In this document: one piece after another, positions 26,313 through 35,182 of the stretch
Numbering within the stretch: position 1 is the stretch's first letter
How the letters are laid out: each line of letters opens with the position of its first letter
Origin: Puniceicoccaceae bacterium Marseille-Q1082
GTDB lineage: Bacteria; Verrucomicrobiota; Verrucomicrobiia; Opitutales; Intestinicryptomonadaceae
NCBI GenBank assembly: GCA_904424815.1
Contig: CAJGBI010000001.1
Coordinates: 1,631,671-1,695,670, forward strand
Direction: 5' to 3'
Length of the DNA stretch: 64,000 nt
The notes under the pieces: generated by a model
Database searches by the model: none
What the model was told of the DNA's origin: nothing
What the model saw: the letters and a program-made list of their open reading frames with translations, nothing else
Translations under genes and position numbers: made by a program

Positions 26313-28355
26313 ATGCCAAAGGAAAAAACAGAAACGCAGACGATTTTTGAAACCGCGAAGGGCTCCATGCGCGGCGCCATAAAAAAGGCGATTGACTGGC
26401 TCAAAGTCCGCCAGGCCCCCGACGGCATGTGGAACGCCCCGCTCGAAACAAACTGCTGCATGGAGGCGCAGTGGATTTTGGCAATGCATTTCATAGATTT
26501 CGACGACCCCAAAAAGCCCAAGGTATTGCAGTACATTCTCGACAGGCAGCGCGAAGACGGCGCGTGGGACGTTTATTACGGCTCTGAGCACGGAGATATA
26601 AACACCACTCTCGAATGCTACTTCGCGCTGCGCATCAGCGGGTTTGACCCCGACGACGCGGTGCTCGCCAAGGCGCGCAAATGGCTAATCGAAAATAAAT
26701 GGACTGAGCGCATCCGCGTGTTCACAAAATATTGGCTCGCGCTCTTCGGCCAGTGGCCGTGGGCGCACACTCCGGTGCTCCCTCCGGAAATAGTATTTCT
26801 GCCGAGCTGGTGCCCGTTCAACATATACGACTTCGCGGCGTGGGCGCGCTCTACGATGATGCCAATTGCGATTCTCACGGCGCGCAGGCCCGTCAAGGAG
26901 CTGCCGGAGGAATTGCAGCTTGACGAGCTCTTCCCCGAAGGGCGCGACAAGGTTGACTACCGCCTGCCCCGCAAAAATGAAAATTTCCTGAGCTGGGAAA
27001 ACTTCTTCATGAAGCTCGACCACGCCCTGCACGCCTACAACCGCTCTCCCGTAAAGCCGTTCAGGGAAAGCGCGATAAAGCTCGTGCTCCAATGGCTGCT
27101 CGAGCACCAGGACGAAGACGGCGCGTGGGGCGGAATCCAGCCGCCGTGGATTTACGCGATTCTCGTGATGCACATAGAGGGGTTCGCAAAAGACCAGGTG
27201 AACATGTCGCGCGCGATAGACGCCTTCAACCTGCACTGGCAGGTTCCGCGCGGCGAAGGCATAATGCTCCAAGCAAGCGAAAGCCCCGTGTGGGACACCT
27301 TTTTGACGATGATCGCGCTTATGGACGCGGGCGAAACGCCCGGGACGAGCCCCGAGCTCGTCAAGGCGCTCGACTATGTCCTCGCCAAGGAAAACCACCA
27401 CTACGGCGACTGGTCGGTGAAAGTCGGCAAGCACATAGAGCCGAGCGGATGGGCGTTCCAGCGCGCCAACAACTATTATCCGGACATCGACGACGCGGCT
27501 ATCGCCATTTGCGCGCTCAAGCGCATCCAGAGGCTGCTGCCGCGCGAAAGCCTCCGGAGCCGCAGAATCGACGCGGCTGTGCGCAGGGCGGTAAACTGGA
27601 TTTTGGAAATGCAGAGCTCCAACGGCGGCTGGGCGGCTTTCGACAAGGACAACAACCGCGAGCTCGTGACGAAAATCCCGTTCTGCGACTTCGGCGAAGT
27701 CCTCGACCCGCCGAGCTCGGACGTTACCGCCCACGTCATAGAGGCGCTCGCGATGTGCGGATTTTCGCGCAACCACCCCGCGATCGCCAAGGCGGTGAAA
27801 TTCATATACGACGAGCAGGAGGACGACGGAAGCTGGTTCGGCAGGTGGGGCGTCAACTACGTCTACGGATGCGGCGCGGTGATACCGGCGCTCGTGGCGG
27901 TGGGCGACACAAAGGAAACGCCGCGCATAAGAAAGGCTCTCGACTGGCTCGCCTCAAAGCAGAATCCCGACGGCGGCTGGGGAGAGACGATAGCCTCTTA
28001 CATGGAGCCCAAATACGCCGGAACCGGCATTCCCTCCACGGCTTCCCAAACGGCGTGGGCGCTCGGCGCGTACCTTGCGGTGGGCGACAAGAACTACGAC
28101 AAAATAATCAGGAAGGCGTGCGAATTTCTCGTTTCCTCGCAGAAGGAGGACGGCACGTGGGACGAGCCCTACTACACCGGAACGGGCTTCCCCGGGTACG
28201 GGCTCGGGGCGAAAATCGACCTGCGCAACGGCGCGCCGCTCCCGCAGGGCAAGGAGCTCGCGCGCGGCTTCATGCTGAACTACAACTGGTACAGGCACTA
28301 CTTCCCGCTTACCTCCCTCGGCAGGGCGGAAAAATACTTTGAAAACCAAAAGTAA
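26313..28355 (+). CDS. shc: Squalene-hopene cyclase
   Basis: 680 residues of the prokaryotic triterpene cyclase family, converting squalene to hopene at the inner membrane for hopanoid synthesis. The protonating motif is DIDD (residues 391-394) within NNYYPDIDDAAIAICAL, corresponding to the DxDD of known cyclases. Several QW repeats are visible (QREDGAWDVYYG, QDEDGAWGGIQP, QSSNGGWAAFD, QEDDGSWFGRWGVNYVYG, QNPDGGWGET, QKEDGTWDEPYYTGTGFPG). The C-terminal LNYNWYRHYFPLTSLGR is typical. I use ATG 26313 (MPKEKTET); the earlier TTG at 26265 is unlikely. A terminator follows at 28363. No other hopanoid genes are nearby. Confidence 0.95.
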   Translation: MPKEKTETQTIFETAKGSMRGAIKKAIDWLKVRQAPDGMWNAPLETNCCMEAQWILAMHFIDFDDPKKPKVLQYILDRQREDGAWDVYYGSEHGDINTTLECYFALRISGFDPDDAVLAKARKWLIENKWTERIRVFTKYWLALFGQWPWAHTPVLPPEIVFLPSWCPFNIYDFAAWARSTMMPIAILTARRPVKELPEELQLDELFPEGRDKVDYRLPRKNENFLSWENFFMKLDHALHAYNRSPVKPFRESAIKLVLQWLLEHQDEDGAWGGIQPPWIYAILVMHIEGFAKDQVNMSRAIDAFNLHWQVPRGEGIMLQASESPVWDTFLTMIALMDAGETPGTSPELVKALDYVLAKENHHYGDWSVKVGKHIEPSGWAFQRANNYYPDIDDAAIAICALKRIQRLLPRESLRSRRIDAAVRRAVNWILEMQSSNGGWAAFDKDNNRELVTKIPFCDFGEVLDPPSSDVTAHVIEALAMCGFSRNHPAIAKAVKFIYDEQEDDGSWFGRWGVNYVYGCGAVIPALVAVGDTKETPRIRKALDWLASKQNPDGGWGETIASYMEPKYAGTGIPSTASQTAWALGAYLAVGDKNYDKIIRKACEFLVSSQKEDGTWDEPYYTGTGFPGYGLGAKIDLRNGAPLPQGKELARGFMLNYNWYRHYFPLTSLGRAEKYFENQK

Positions 28356-28362
28356 AACAGAC

Positions 28363-28390
28363 AAGGCCGCCGAGCGCGGCCTTTATTTTT
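28363..28390 (+). terminator. Intrinsic terminator after squalene-hopene cyclase
   Basis: AAGGCCGC (28363-28370) and GCGGCCTT (28376-28383), loop cgagc, followed by TATTTTT. Confidence 0.85.
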
Positions 28391-28402
28391 AAAAGGACGG
28401 AT

Positions 28403-28792
28403 ATGAAATTTTCCATATATTTGGCTGCGGCCTCCATTGCGCTATGCGGCTGTGCGGGAAGCGACGGCACAAGAGAAGCCGCTTTTGCCTCCGGAGAGCC
28501 GTGGGCGGAAATCGAATGCCGTGCCTCCGAAACTTTTATCGCAATCCTTCCCTCAAATCCTGCAACCGGATACGGATGGACGGCGCTTTGCCCCGACGAA
28601 GTAAAACTTCTTGGCAAAAAATACCTCCCCGACGGCGGCGGGGAAAAATTGTGCGGCGCCGGAGGCTCGGAACGCTTTGAATTCGCCGCCCTCTCAAAAG
28701 GCGACTGCGAAATAAAATTTGAATACCTTCGCCCCTGGGAAAAGAACGCCTCGCCAGCCGATACAAAAATCCTAAAAGTAAAAATCAATTAG
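28403..28792 (+). CDS. Chagasin-family (I42) cysteine-protease inhibitor lipoprotein
   Basis: A 129-residue lipoprotein (MKFSIYLAAASIALCGCAGS). The three inhibitor loops of the chagasin/ICP family are visible: NPATGYGW (consensus NPTTGY-W), the GxGG-type loop GAGGSERFEF, and the RPW motif in YLRPWEKN. ICPs fold as an Ig-like beta-barrel and block papain-family proteases. Here the protein would sit in the periplasm or on the outer membrane and could guard against host, predator or self-made cysteine proteases. AAAAGGACGGAT gives a good ribosome site. Confidence 0.85.
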   Translation: MKFSIYLAAASIALCGCAGSDGTREAAFASGEPWAEIECRASETFIAILPSNPATGYGWTALCPDEVKLLGKKYLPDGGGEKLCGAGGSERFEFAALSKGDCEIKFEYLRPWEKNASPADTKILKVKIN

Positions 28793-29203
28793 AAGGCGCG
28801 CGCAAAGCCGCCATTCGAAGAGCGCGCCGGTTATGGGAAGGAAGCGGAAGCGCCGTTTGGGGCTTGCGCGCCGCGCCCGTTCCGATTTGCCTGCAATACC
28901 GTTTCCGCAGGCAAAACAGCCAATTCCATACGCCCCGCCAGTCGGTTTGGATTGCGCCATGGCCGGAATGCAAAAATCCGCACAGGGGAAGTTTTGCGGA
29001 GACAAACTGCGGCGGGCGCGCAAGAACGGCGATATCGCCATTGGGCAAAAAACTCCCCGAGAGCGGCGGCAAAAAAAATGCGTCAATGCCGCCGAAATGC
29101 GAGTTGCCGACTTTACCGCTCCGGCGGGTTCAAACTTCGCCTGCCGCCGGAAACGCGACGATGCACGGGACAGTCAGGCGGCTTATTTGGACATCAAAAG
29201 CAG
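28793..29203. other. Intergenic region, no gene seen
   Basis: About 410 bases between convergent genes. Overlapping open frames on the plus strand are Arg/Lys-rich artefacts without start signals. I see no conserved RNA or repeat. Confidence 0.5.
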
Positions 29204-29779
29204 TCACGCGCGCTTGGCAAAAGTGTCCACCCGCGCGGGGGGAATATTCAACGCCACGAAAGAGACGCCCAAGTGCGCCATTTTTTTGAAGCCGAGCGAT
29301 TCCGGAGAGCGCGCGAGGTTGTAGGTGAACTGTATGAACCTCGCGCCCGCGGGAAGGACGGATTCCGAGGCGTCCAAAATTGCGGCGACAAGCGGCTTTG
29401 GAAGGCTGACCAGCGGGAGGCACGAGACTATCGCGCGAACCCTCCCGAAATTTTCCTCTCCGAGGATTTTCCCGATATTTTCCGCGCTGTCGTTGGCGAC
29501 TATGGCGTCGGGAAAGCGGCCGGTTAGTATTTTGGCGAGCGACGGCTCGAACTCAACGCAATAAAGCTTCGCCCCGCGCGCTGCGGCGAGCGGATAGAGC
29601 TCGGAAGTCACGGCTCCCGTACCCGCGCCGAGCTCCGCGATTATGTCGCCCTCTTTGAGGTCGCCGACAGCCTCCGCCATTCTGCGCGCGAGGAACCGCG
29701 AGCTCGGGCAAACCGCGCCTATCCGCATGGGGTGCGCGGCGTATTTGCCCAAAAATTTCAGCGCGTGGGGAATGTTCAT
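29204..29779 (-). CDS. Class I SAM-dependent methyltransferase (PmtA/RsmA-like)
   Basis: 191 residues. The SAM-binding motif I is ELGAGTGAVTSEL (about residues 49-61), acidic end of strand 2 is CVEFEP, and NDSAEN follows. The arrangement of MRIGAVCPSSRFLARRMAE ahead of motif I and FIQFTYNLARSP at the end resembles the phospholipid N-methyltransferase / ribosomal-RNA-dimethylase-like family often annotated as PmtA-type. The substrate is therefore probably a lipid head group, but this is inference. Its start codon is one base from the kdsD stop, so it belongs to the kdsB-kdsD operon. Confidence 0.7.
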   Translation of the reverse strand: MNIPHALKFLGKYAAHPMRIGAVCPSSRFLARRMAEAVGDLKEGDIIAELGAGTGAVTSELYPLAAARGAKLYCVEFEPSLAKILTGRFPDAIVANDSAENIGKILGEENFGRVRAIVSCLPLVSLPKPLVAAILDASESVLPAGARFIQFTYNLARSPESLGFKKMAHLGVSFVALNIPPARVDTFAKRA

Positions 29780-29780
29780 A

Positions 29781-30752
29781 TCACTGGGCCTGGTAGATGT
29801 CGTGCAGCCTTACGAGGCCGCGGAAAATTCCGTCCGCCGAGACGACCGGCAGCACCGAAAGCTTTGACTTGCGCGCCTCCATCAGCTTTACAGCCTGCCC
29901 GAGCGACGCGTCTTCGGAGGCGCACACGGGGGATTTCGTCATGATGTCCGCGCACTTCATGGAATCCAAATCGAAAGTCTTTTGGAGCATTCTGCGCACG
30001 TCGCCGTCGGTGACGAGCCCCGCGAGCCTTCCGTCGGGCGAGACCGCGCACGCGGCGCCGAGGGGCTTGCGGGTCATTTCTATTACGACTTTGCGGACGC
30101 TGTCGCCCTCCGAGACCGTAGCGCAATCCTGCGCCGGCGTCATTACGTCGGAGACGTCCAAAAGCAGGTTGCGCCCTAGCTGGCCCGCGGGATGGAACTT
30201 GGCAAAGTCCTCCCTGGAAAACTTGCGCGCCTTCATGAGCGCGCAGGCGAGCGCGTCGCCGATTGCCATGGCGAGCGTCGTGGAGTTCGTCGGGACTATT
30301 CCGAGCGGGTCGGCCTCGCCGTGCGAGGATGCGTCCAAAACGATGTCGCTCGAACGCCCCATGGGAGAGTCCGTATTGCCTATTAGCGCGATGATTGTGG
30401 ATTTGAATTTTTTGAGAATCGGAATCAGCCTGACGCACTCGACGGTCGCGCCGCTGTTGGAAATCAGAATCGTGGGATCCCCGGGCTCGTATACGCCGAG
30501 GTCGCCGTGCACGGCGTCGCAGGCGTGGAGGAACACTGCCGGGGTTCCGGTGCTCGATAGCGTCGCCGCTATTTTCTGGGCGACGAGCCCCGATTTGCCC
30601 ACGCCGCAGACGAGCAGCTTGCCCTTGTGCGACAGAATTTCGCCCACGGCGCGCGCGAAATTTGCGTCGAGCCTGCCGACCGCGGCAAGTATTGAATTTG
30701 CCTCGCATTTGAGGACTTCGCGCGCGGCGGAAATGAGGTCGGAGTCGTTCAT
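29781..30752 (-). CDS. kdsD: D-arabinose 5-phosphate isomerase
   Basis: 323 residues: a SIS domain (about 30-170; CGVGKSGLVAQKIAATLSSTGTPAVFLHACDAVHGDLG, ILISNSGATVECVRLIP) followed by two CBS domains (about 205-320). It interconverts ribulose 5-phosphate and arabinose 5-phosphate, the first step of Kdo synthesis for lipopolysaccharide. It overlaps the kdsB stop by four bases (ATGA), so the two are translationally coupled. Confidence 0.93.
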   Translation of the reverse strand: MNDSDLISAAREVLKCEANSILAAVGRLDANFARAVGEILSHKGKLLVCGVGKSGLVAQKIAATLSSTGTPAVFLHACDAVHGDLGVYEPGDPTILISNSGATVECVRLIPILKKFKSTIIALIGNTDSPMGRSSDIVLDASSHGEADPLGIVPTNSTTLAMAIGDALACALMKARKFSREDFAKFHPAGQLGRNLLLDVSDVMTPAQDCATVSEGDSVRKVVIEMTRKPLGAACAVSPDGRLAGLVTDGDVRRMLQKTFDLDSMKCADIMTKSPVCASEDASLGQAVKLMEARKSKLSVLPVVSADGIFRGLVRLHDIYQAQ

Positions 30753-31813
30753 GAGTTCAGCCCCTTCAAAAATTCCTCGGCAGCCTCGAGATCCGCGGGG
30801 GTGTCTATGCCCACGGAGCGGTACTGCGTCTCAACGATGTCAAACTTCCAGCCCGCCGCAACAAACCTGAGCTGCTCGAGCATCTCGCACTCCTCGAGCT
30901 TTGAGGGCGGAAGGGCGGCGTAGCGCGCAAGCGACTTTTCCGAATACCCGTAGATTCCGATGTGCCGCCAATAGTCGCATTTGGAAATCCACTTTGAAAG
31001 ATCGCCCTCCCCCCTGTTGTACGGCAGCGGGGAACGGCTGAAATAAATCGCCCTTCCGTCGCCGCCGCGCAGCACTTTTACGACATTGGGATTGGCGAGC
31101 TCCGCCGCGTCCGAAATTTTCGAAGCCGCCGTCACCAAATCCGCCCCGTCGCTCTCGTGCGCCTCTATTATTGAGTCTATGAGCCCGGGCGAAATGAAAG
31201 GTTCGTCGCCCTGCACGTTGACGACAAAATCGGCGTCGATTTTCGCGAACGCCTCGATTATGCGCTCCGTGCCCGAGCGGCACTTTTCGGAAGTCATTAT
31301 CGCGGGCGCCCCGATTTTGTCGGCAAACTCCAGAATCTCTATGCTGTCGGTGAGAATCGCGACCTTCTCTGCGCGCGAGCTCTTTTTGCAATTCTCGTAG
31401 ACGCGCTCCAAAACCGCCTTGCCGCCGAGAAGCGCGAGCGGCTTGCCCGGAAAGCGCGTGGAGCCCATGCGCGCCGGAATCGCGACCGCCGCCCCCAACA
31501 GCATCGCCCCCTGAATCGGGGCGGACTGGCTCTTTTTCACGTCCTCCCAAAACCTGCGGGCGTCCTCCATCTCGTCGTCCGGTTCGGCAATGTAGTTTTT
31601 ATAGACAGCAAAGCACGCAAGCGCCACGCAGAAAAGCCCCACCGATCTGTAAAAGATTTTGTAGGCGGAAAGCGACATTCCCATGCCCTTGAATTTGGAG
31701 GACGAATACTTGTCGGCGTATGTCTCGGAAGAGCGCAAAAGGAAAATCGCGGCCACAAAGAGCGGCAGGACGACGTACGCGACTTCCAGTATCGTGTATA
31801 AAACGTTCAGCAT
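30749..31813 (-). CDS. kdsB: CMP-Kdo synthetase with N-terminal membrane domain
   Basis: 354 residues, about 100 longer than usual. Residues from about 107 form the KdsB cytidylyltransferase that activates Kdo with CTP: VAIPARMGSTRFPGKPLALLGGKAVLERVY, SEKCRSGTERIIEAF, VVNVQGDEPFISP, YFSRSPLPYNR, RHIGIYGYSEKSL, and GIDTPADLEAAEEFL. The first 105 residues are extra, with two hydrophobic helices (about 5-27 and 56-73). An internal ATG at 31504 (residue 104), preceded by AGGGGGCG, could start a normal soluble KdsB, so the long product and a short one may both be made. kdsD follows with a four-base overlap. Confidence 0.88.
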   Translation of the reverse strand: MLNVLYTILEVAYVVLPLFVAAIFLLRSSETYADKYSSSKFKGMGMSLSAYKIFYRSVGLFCVALACFAVYKNYIAEPDDEMEDARRFWEDVKKSQSAPIQGAMLLGAAVAIPARMGSTRFPGKPLALLGGKAVLERVYENCKKSSRAEKVAILTDSIEILEFADKIGAPAIMTSEKCRSGTERIIEAFAKIDADFVVNVQGDEPFISPGLIDSIIEAHESDGADLVTAASKISDAAELANPNVVKVLRGGDGRAIYFSRSPLPYNRGEGDLSKWISKCDYWRHIGIYGYSEKSLARYAALPPSKLEECEMLEQLRFVAAGWKFDIVETQYRSVGIDTPADLEAAEEFLKGLNS

Positions 31814-31970
31814 GGCGGTTTATGTCGGTTCCGTTCTGGATAAAAGCAAAACAAATTTTTAAAATTCAAACGCCTCACCCGCGCGCCGTCAAATATTTTT
31901 AAGCCCGCGAAAACCCCGCATGCAAAGCGCGGATTCTCGCGCGAAAAGGCGCGCGCGGCGGAATCGGGAA

Positions 31971-33095
31971 TCAGCGCGCGGATTCAGCGACGGCGCCGGC
32001 AATGCGCTCGAGCTGCCCCTTCTCGAGCTCCGGATAGATCGGAAGGGCTATCGTGTGCTTTGCGGCGTATTCGCTGTTCGGGAAATCCCCCTCCGCGTAT
32101 CCGAGCGGCTTGAAGCACTCCTGAATGTGCAGCGGCAGCGGATAGTAGATTTCGCAGCCGATTTCCATATCGCGCAAATGCGCCAAAACTTCGTCGCGGT
32201 TGCCGACGGAAATCACGTACTGGTTGTAAATCGAGCGGTTGCGGGGGTCTATGCGCGGCGTCCTGACCTGCGGGCAGCCGGCGAACGCGGAGTCGTAGAA
32301 CGCGGCGTTGGCGCGGCGCATTTCCCCCCACGCGTCGAGGTGCGGAAGCTTGGCGAGCAAACCCGCAGCCTGGATTGCGTCGAGCCTGAAATTTCCGCCC
32401 ACGCGCCTGTGGTAGTACTTCGGCTCCATTCCGTGGTTGCGGAGCTCGCGGACGCTTTTTGCCAAACTTTCGTCGTTGGTCAGAACCATTCCGCCGTCGC
32501 CGAGCCCGCCGAGATTCTTGGACGGGAAGAAACTCAGGCACGCGCAATCGCCGAAGTTGCCGACCTTCACGCCGTCGCGCGAGGCGCCTATCGCCTGCGC
32601 GCCGTCCTCTATAACGGCTATCGAGCGGGCGGAGGCGATTTCGCGGATTCTCTCCATCTCGGCGCACTGGCCGTAGAGGTGGACGGGGATTATCGCGCGG
32701 GTGCGGGGGGTTATTTTTGAAAGTACGGAATCGGGGTCGATATTGTAGGTGTCGGGATTGATGTCGGCGAATACGGGGCGCGCGCCCGCGCGCCATACGG
32801 AGCCGGCCGTCGCAAAAAACGTGTATGCCGGAACGATTACCTCGTCTGCCGGGCCCTCGTCGAGAGGCGAACGGCATATCCCCAGCGCCATGAGCGAGAC
32901 AAGCAGCGCGTCAGTGCCGCTCGACACCCCCACCGCGCACCTCACGCCAGAGTATCCGGCGACCGCCTCTTCAAAGTCCGCCACATACTTTCCGCCGATA
33001 AAGAGCTGGCTTTCGAGCACGTCGCGAATCGACTTTTCGGTTTCGGCGCGCACGAGCGCGTATTGTTTTTTGAGGTCTAAGAGGGGAATTTTCAT
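31971..33095 (-). CDS. DegT/DnrJ/EryC1/StrS-family aminotransferase
   Basis: 374 residues from MKIPLLDLKKQY (the upstream ATG at 33134 adds a poor leader). A PLP-dependent sugar aminotransferase: SSGTDAL (58-64), VIVPAYTFFATAGSV, IPVHLYGQCAEM, VIEDGAQAIG (161-170; the Asp contacts the PLP nitrogen), and SFFPSKNLGGLGDGG with Lys193 as the PLP-binding residue. It should transfer an amino group to a nucleotide-linked keto sugar for surface polysaccharide synthesis. It stands alone on the minus strand, about 160 bases before the kdsB operon, compatible with an envelope-glycan cluster. Confidence 0.88.
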   Translation of the reverse strand: MKIPLLDLKKQYALVRAETEKSIRDVLESQLFIGGKYVADFEEAVAGYSGVRCAVGVSSGTDALLVSLMALGICRSPLDEGPADEVIVPAYTFFATAGSVWRAGARPVFADINPDTYNIDPDSVLSKITPRTRAIIPVHLYGQCAEMERIREIASARSIAVIEDGAQAIGASRDGVKVGNFGDCACLSFFPSKNLGGLGDGGMVLTNDESLAKSVRELRNHGMEPKYYHRRVGGNFRLDAIQAAGLLAKLPHLDAWGEMRRANAAFYDSAFAGCPQVRTPRIDPRNRSIYNQYVISVGNRDEVLAHLRDMEIGCEIYYPLPLHIQECFKPLGYAEGDFPNSEYAAKHTIALPIYPELEKGQLERIAGAVAESAR

Positions 33096-33263
33096 AAGTC
33101 CGGAATTTAAAATATACAATGCGGGAAATGGCAACCCATTATTTGAGGGTAAAATCTCGCGCTCCCAATGAAAAAAACCTTGATAAAAAAATTTTTAAGC
33201 CAAAAATAAAAACAGTTAGCAGTTTGCGCATGCGCGATTAAACATTTTATAAATCAAAAAATT

Positions 33264-33689
33264 ATGGCAAAGACAAACGCAAAAAAACCGGCCCCGAAGA
33301 AAGCTCCGGCGGCCAAATCCGCAAAGCCGGCGGCCAAAAAGGCGCCTCCGAAAGCCGCCCCTAAAAAAGCTCCGGCAAAACCCGCCGCAAAAAAAGCGGC
33401 CGCAAAAGCTCCGGCAAAAAAGGCCGCCCCCGCGAAAAAAGCGTGCGCGTGCGCCAAGGGCGACCCGAAGAAAAAGTGCGGATGCGCCGACGGAAACTGC
33501 TTTGAAAACTTAATCGCGGAAATCTTCGGCAAGCTCGCCGACGACGCCAACGTCGAAAACCTCCTCAAAGATTTCTTCTATACGGAACTGCTGAACAAGG
33601 GCCTCGACGAAGCCGCCGCCTCCGACATGGCAAACCGCGTGGAAATAGAAATCAAGGCGTTTGAGGCCAATATCGAAATAGCGGAATAG
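33264..33689 (+). CDS. Histone-H1-like Lys/Ala/Pro-rich protein with cysteine cluster and acidic helical tail
   Basis: 141 residues. Residues 1-60 are KKAPA/PAAKK-type repeats like the tails of histone H1 or bacterial HC1-type proteins. Residues 61-79 contain five cysteines (61, 63, 72, 74, 79) in CACAKG...KCGCADGNC. Residues 80-141 are acidic and predicted helical (ENLIAEIFGKLADDANVENLLKDFFYTELL...). I recognise the basic tail style but not the whole architecture. DNA compaction, metal binding and protein interaction are all possible. It is monocistronic, with a terminator at 33734. Confidence 0.75.
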   Translation: MAKTNAKKPAPKKAPAAKSAKPAAKKAPPKAAPKKAPAKPAAKKAAAKAPAKKAAPAKKACACAKGDPKKKCGCADGNCFENLIAEIFGKLADDANVENLLKDFFYTELLNKGLDEAAASDMANRVEIEIKAFEANIEIAE

Positions 33690-33733
33690 CCCACAGGGGG
33701 GACTGCTTTCCGCAGCTTCCCGCAAAAATTAAG

Positions 33734-33790
33734 AAAACGCGCTCTCCTCTTAACTCGGCAAAAAACCGATGAACAGGGGGCGCGTTTTTT
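33734..33790 (+). terminator. Terminator after the histone-like gene
   Basis: AAAACGCGC (33734-33742) and GCGCGTTTT (33780-33788) with a long loop of about 37 bases and a T-run. The loop is longer than usual, so termination strength is uncertain. Confidence 0.5.
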
Positions 33791-34365
33791 GCGGGCGCCC
33801 AACGCGCTTTTTAACGCGCGGGCAAAGCGCAATCCGCCGGAATGCGGCGGATTTTTTGAATCCGCACGGCTGAAATTTCCGCCGCCAAAGCGCGGAGACT
33901 CCTGAAAATCAATTCCGGCAAATCCATCATATAATACGCTCCCCGCCGAGCGGCAGTTCGATTGCCCCGCCCGATAGCCGCAGGGAAATCCGGTTGTCCA
34001 GACGGTCAAAACGGCCTCCGATCTTTTAAAGCGCAAAAACTTTCCCGCCCTCCAAATATCTAAAACCGGCCACACGGCAATTTCAATATAGGCGCAATAT
34101 ACGCCATAGTATGAACAAAGACATTCCCATAAAATAGAATGCGTGGCGCAACCGCCATTAAAGCGGCAAGAACTTTACAACTATTGCTACGCAATGCGCT
34201 AATCCCCCCTGCAATTGCAACAGAAAAATGAATTTCCAACAAGGGATTCGGGCAACACGCTCAGGTGCGGGATACGCCTTCATTAAAGGGGCAAATCCCT
34301 TACGGAGATTGCTTCGCAATTCGCCTATCCCCATGATTCCGGATTCATTCTGAAAACCGCGTCCC
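33791..34365. repeat. Gene-free region with two diverged copies of a 52-bp repeat
   Basis: No gene. At 34156-34207 and 34281-34332 lie related units starting CATTAAAG(C/G)GGCAA and ending CTAATCCCC or CTATCCCC, each containing a small hairpin (ATTGC-ttc-GCAAT type). A third copy is at 58387-58439. The remainder shows nothing recognisable. Confidence 0.6.
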
Positions 34366-35182
34366 GATTTGGCGCAATGACTTTGGAGATAAAAACGGGG
34401 CGCAAGCGAAACAAAGGGTCGAAGCGTATTGAACATACGCGAAACTCAACAGTTATCCGTCACCCACAAAAAAAACGAACCTCCCATGAGAGGTTCGTTA
34501 ATACTTTCGGAGTTCGTTCTGAAAACCAAGGGTTCCAGATTTGGCGCAATGATTTTGGAGCTAAAAACGGGGCGCAAGCGAAACAAAGGGTCGAAGCGTA
34601 TTGAACATACGCGAAACTCAACTGTCATCCGTCACCCACAAAAAAACGAACCTCCCATGAGAGGTTCGTCAGCACTTTCGGAGTTCATTCCGAAAACCAA
34701 AGGTTCCCGATTTGGCGCAATGATTTTGGAGCTAAAAACGGGGCGCAAGCGAAACAAAGGGTCGAAGCGTATTGAACATACGCGAGAGTCGCCGTCATCC
34801 GTCACCCACAAAAAAACGAACCTCCCATGAGAGGTTCGTTAACACTTCCGGAGTTCGTTCTCCCAAACCTAAGCTTCCCCGATTTGGCGCAATGATTTTG
34901 GAGCTAAAAACGGGGCGCAAGCGAAACAAAGGGTCGAAACGTATTGAACATACGCGAGAGTCGCCGTCATCCGTCACCCACAAAAAAACGAACCTCCCAT
35001 GAGAGGTTCGTCAGCACTTTCGGAGTTCATTCCGAAAACCAAGGGTTCCAGATTTGGCGCAATGATTTTGGAGCTAAAAACGGGGCGCAAGCGAAACGGC
35101 GGGTTGAAGCGTATTAAACATACGCGAAAGTCGCCGTTATCGCGCAGCAACTCGTTTTTAGCCCAAAAGCATTCGCCAAATC
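34366..35182. repeat. Tandem array of ~171-bp repeats (five units)
   Basis: Units start with GATTTGGCGCAATGA at 34366, 34538, 34709, 34881 and 35051, spaced 172, 171, 172 and 170 bases. Each unit holds GGAG(A/C)TAAAAACGGGGCGC, a hairpin GCGTAT-tgaac-ATACGC, and between units a palindrome ACGAACCTC-ccatga-GAGGTTCGT. Copies differ by a few substitutions. A partial copy with the same palindrome lies at 58455-58523. Open frames across the array are artefacts of the repeat. Confidence 0.9.
35051..35182. mobile_element. MITE-like inverted-repeat element (132 bp)
   Basis: Left end GATTTGGCGCAATGATTTTGG (35051-35071) and right end CCAAAAGCATTCGCCAAATC (35163-35182) are near-perfect inverted repeats; pairing extends through GCTAAAAACG / CGTTTTTAGC. 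A second element of 131 bases with the same ends is at 58524-58654. The last two bases supply part of the TGA stop of the discoidin-like gene (35181-35183). There is no coding capacity, so mobility would depend on an enzyme in trans. Confidence 0.65.

Noticed and set aside
28833-29527. Plus-strand open frames at 28.8-29.5 kb
   Set aside because: They run antisense into the methyltransferase or through gene-free DNA without start signals, and translate to Arg/Lys-rich sequence.
34366-35182. CRISPR array
   Set aside because: Units are about 171 bp with conserved content throughout, no short repeat/unique spacer alternation, and no cas genes in the window.
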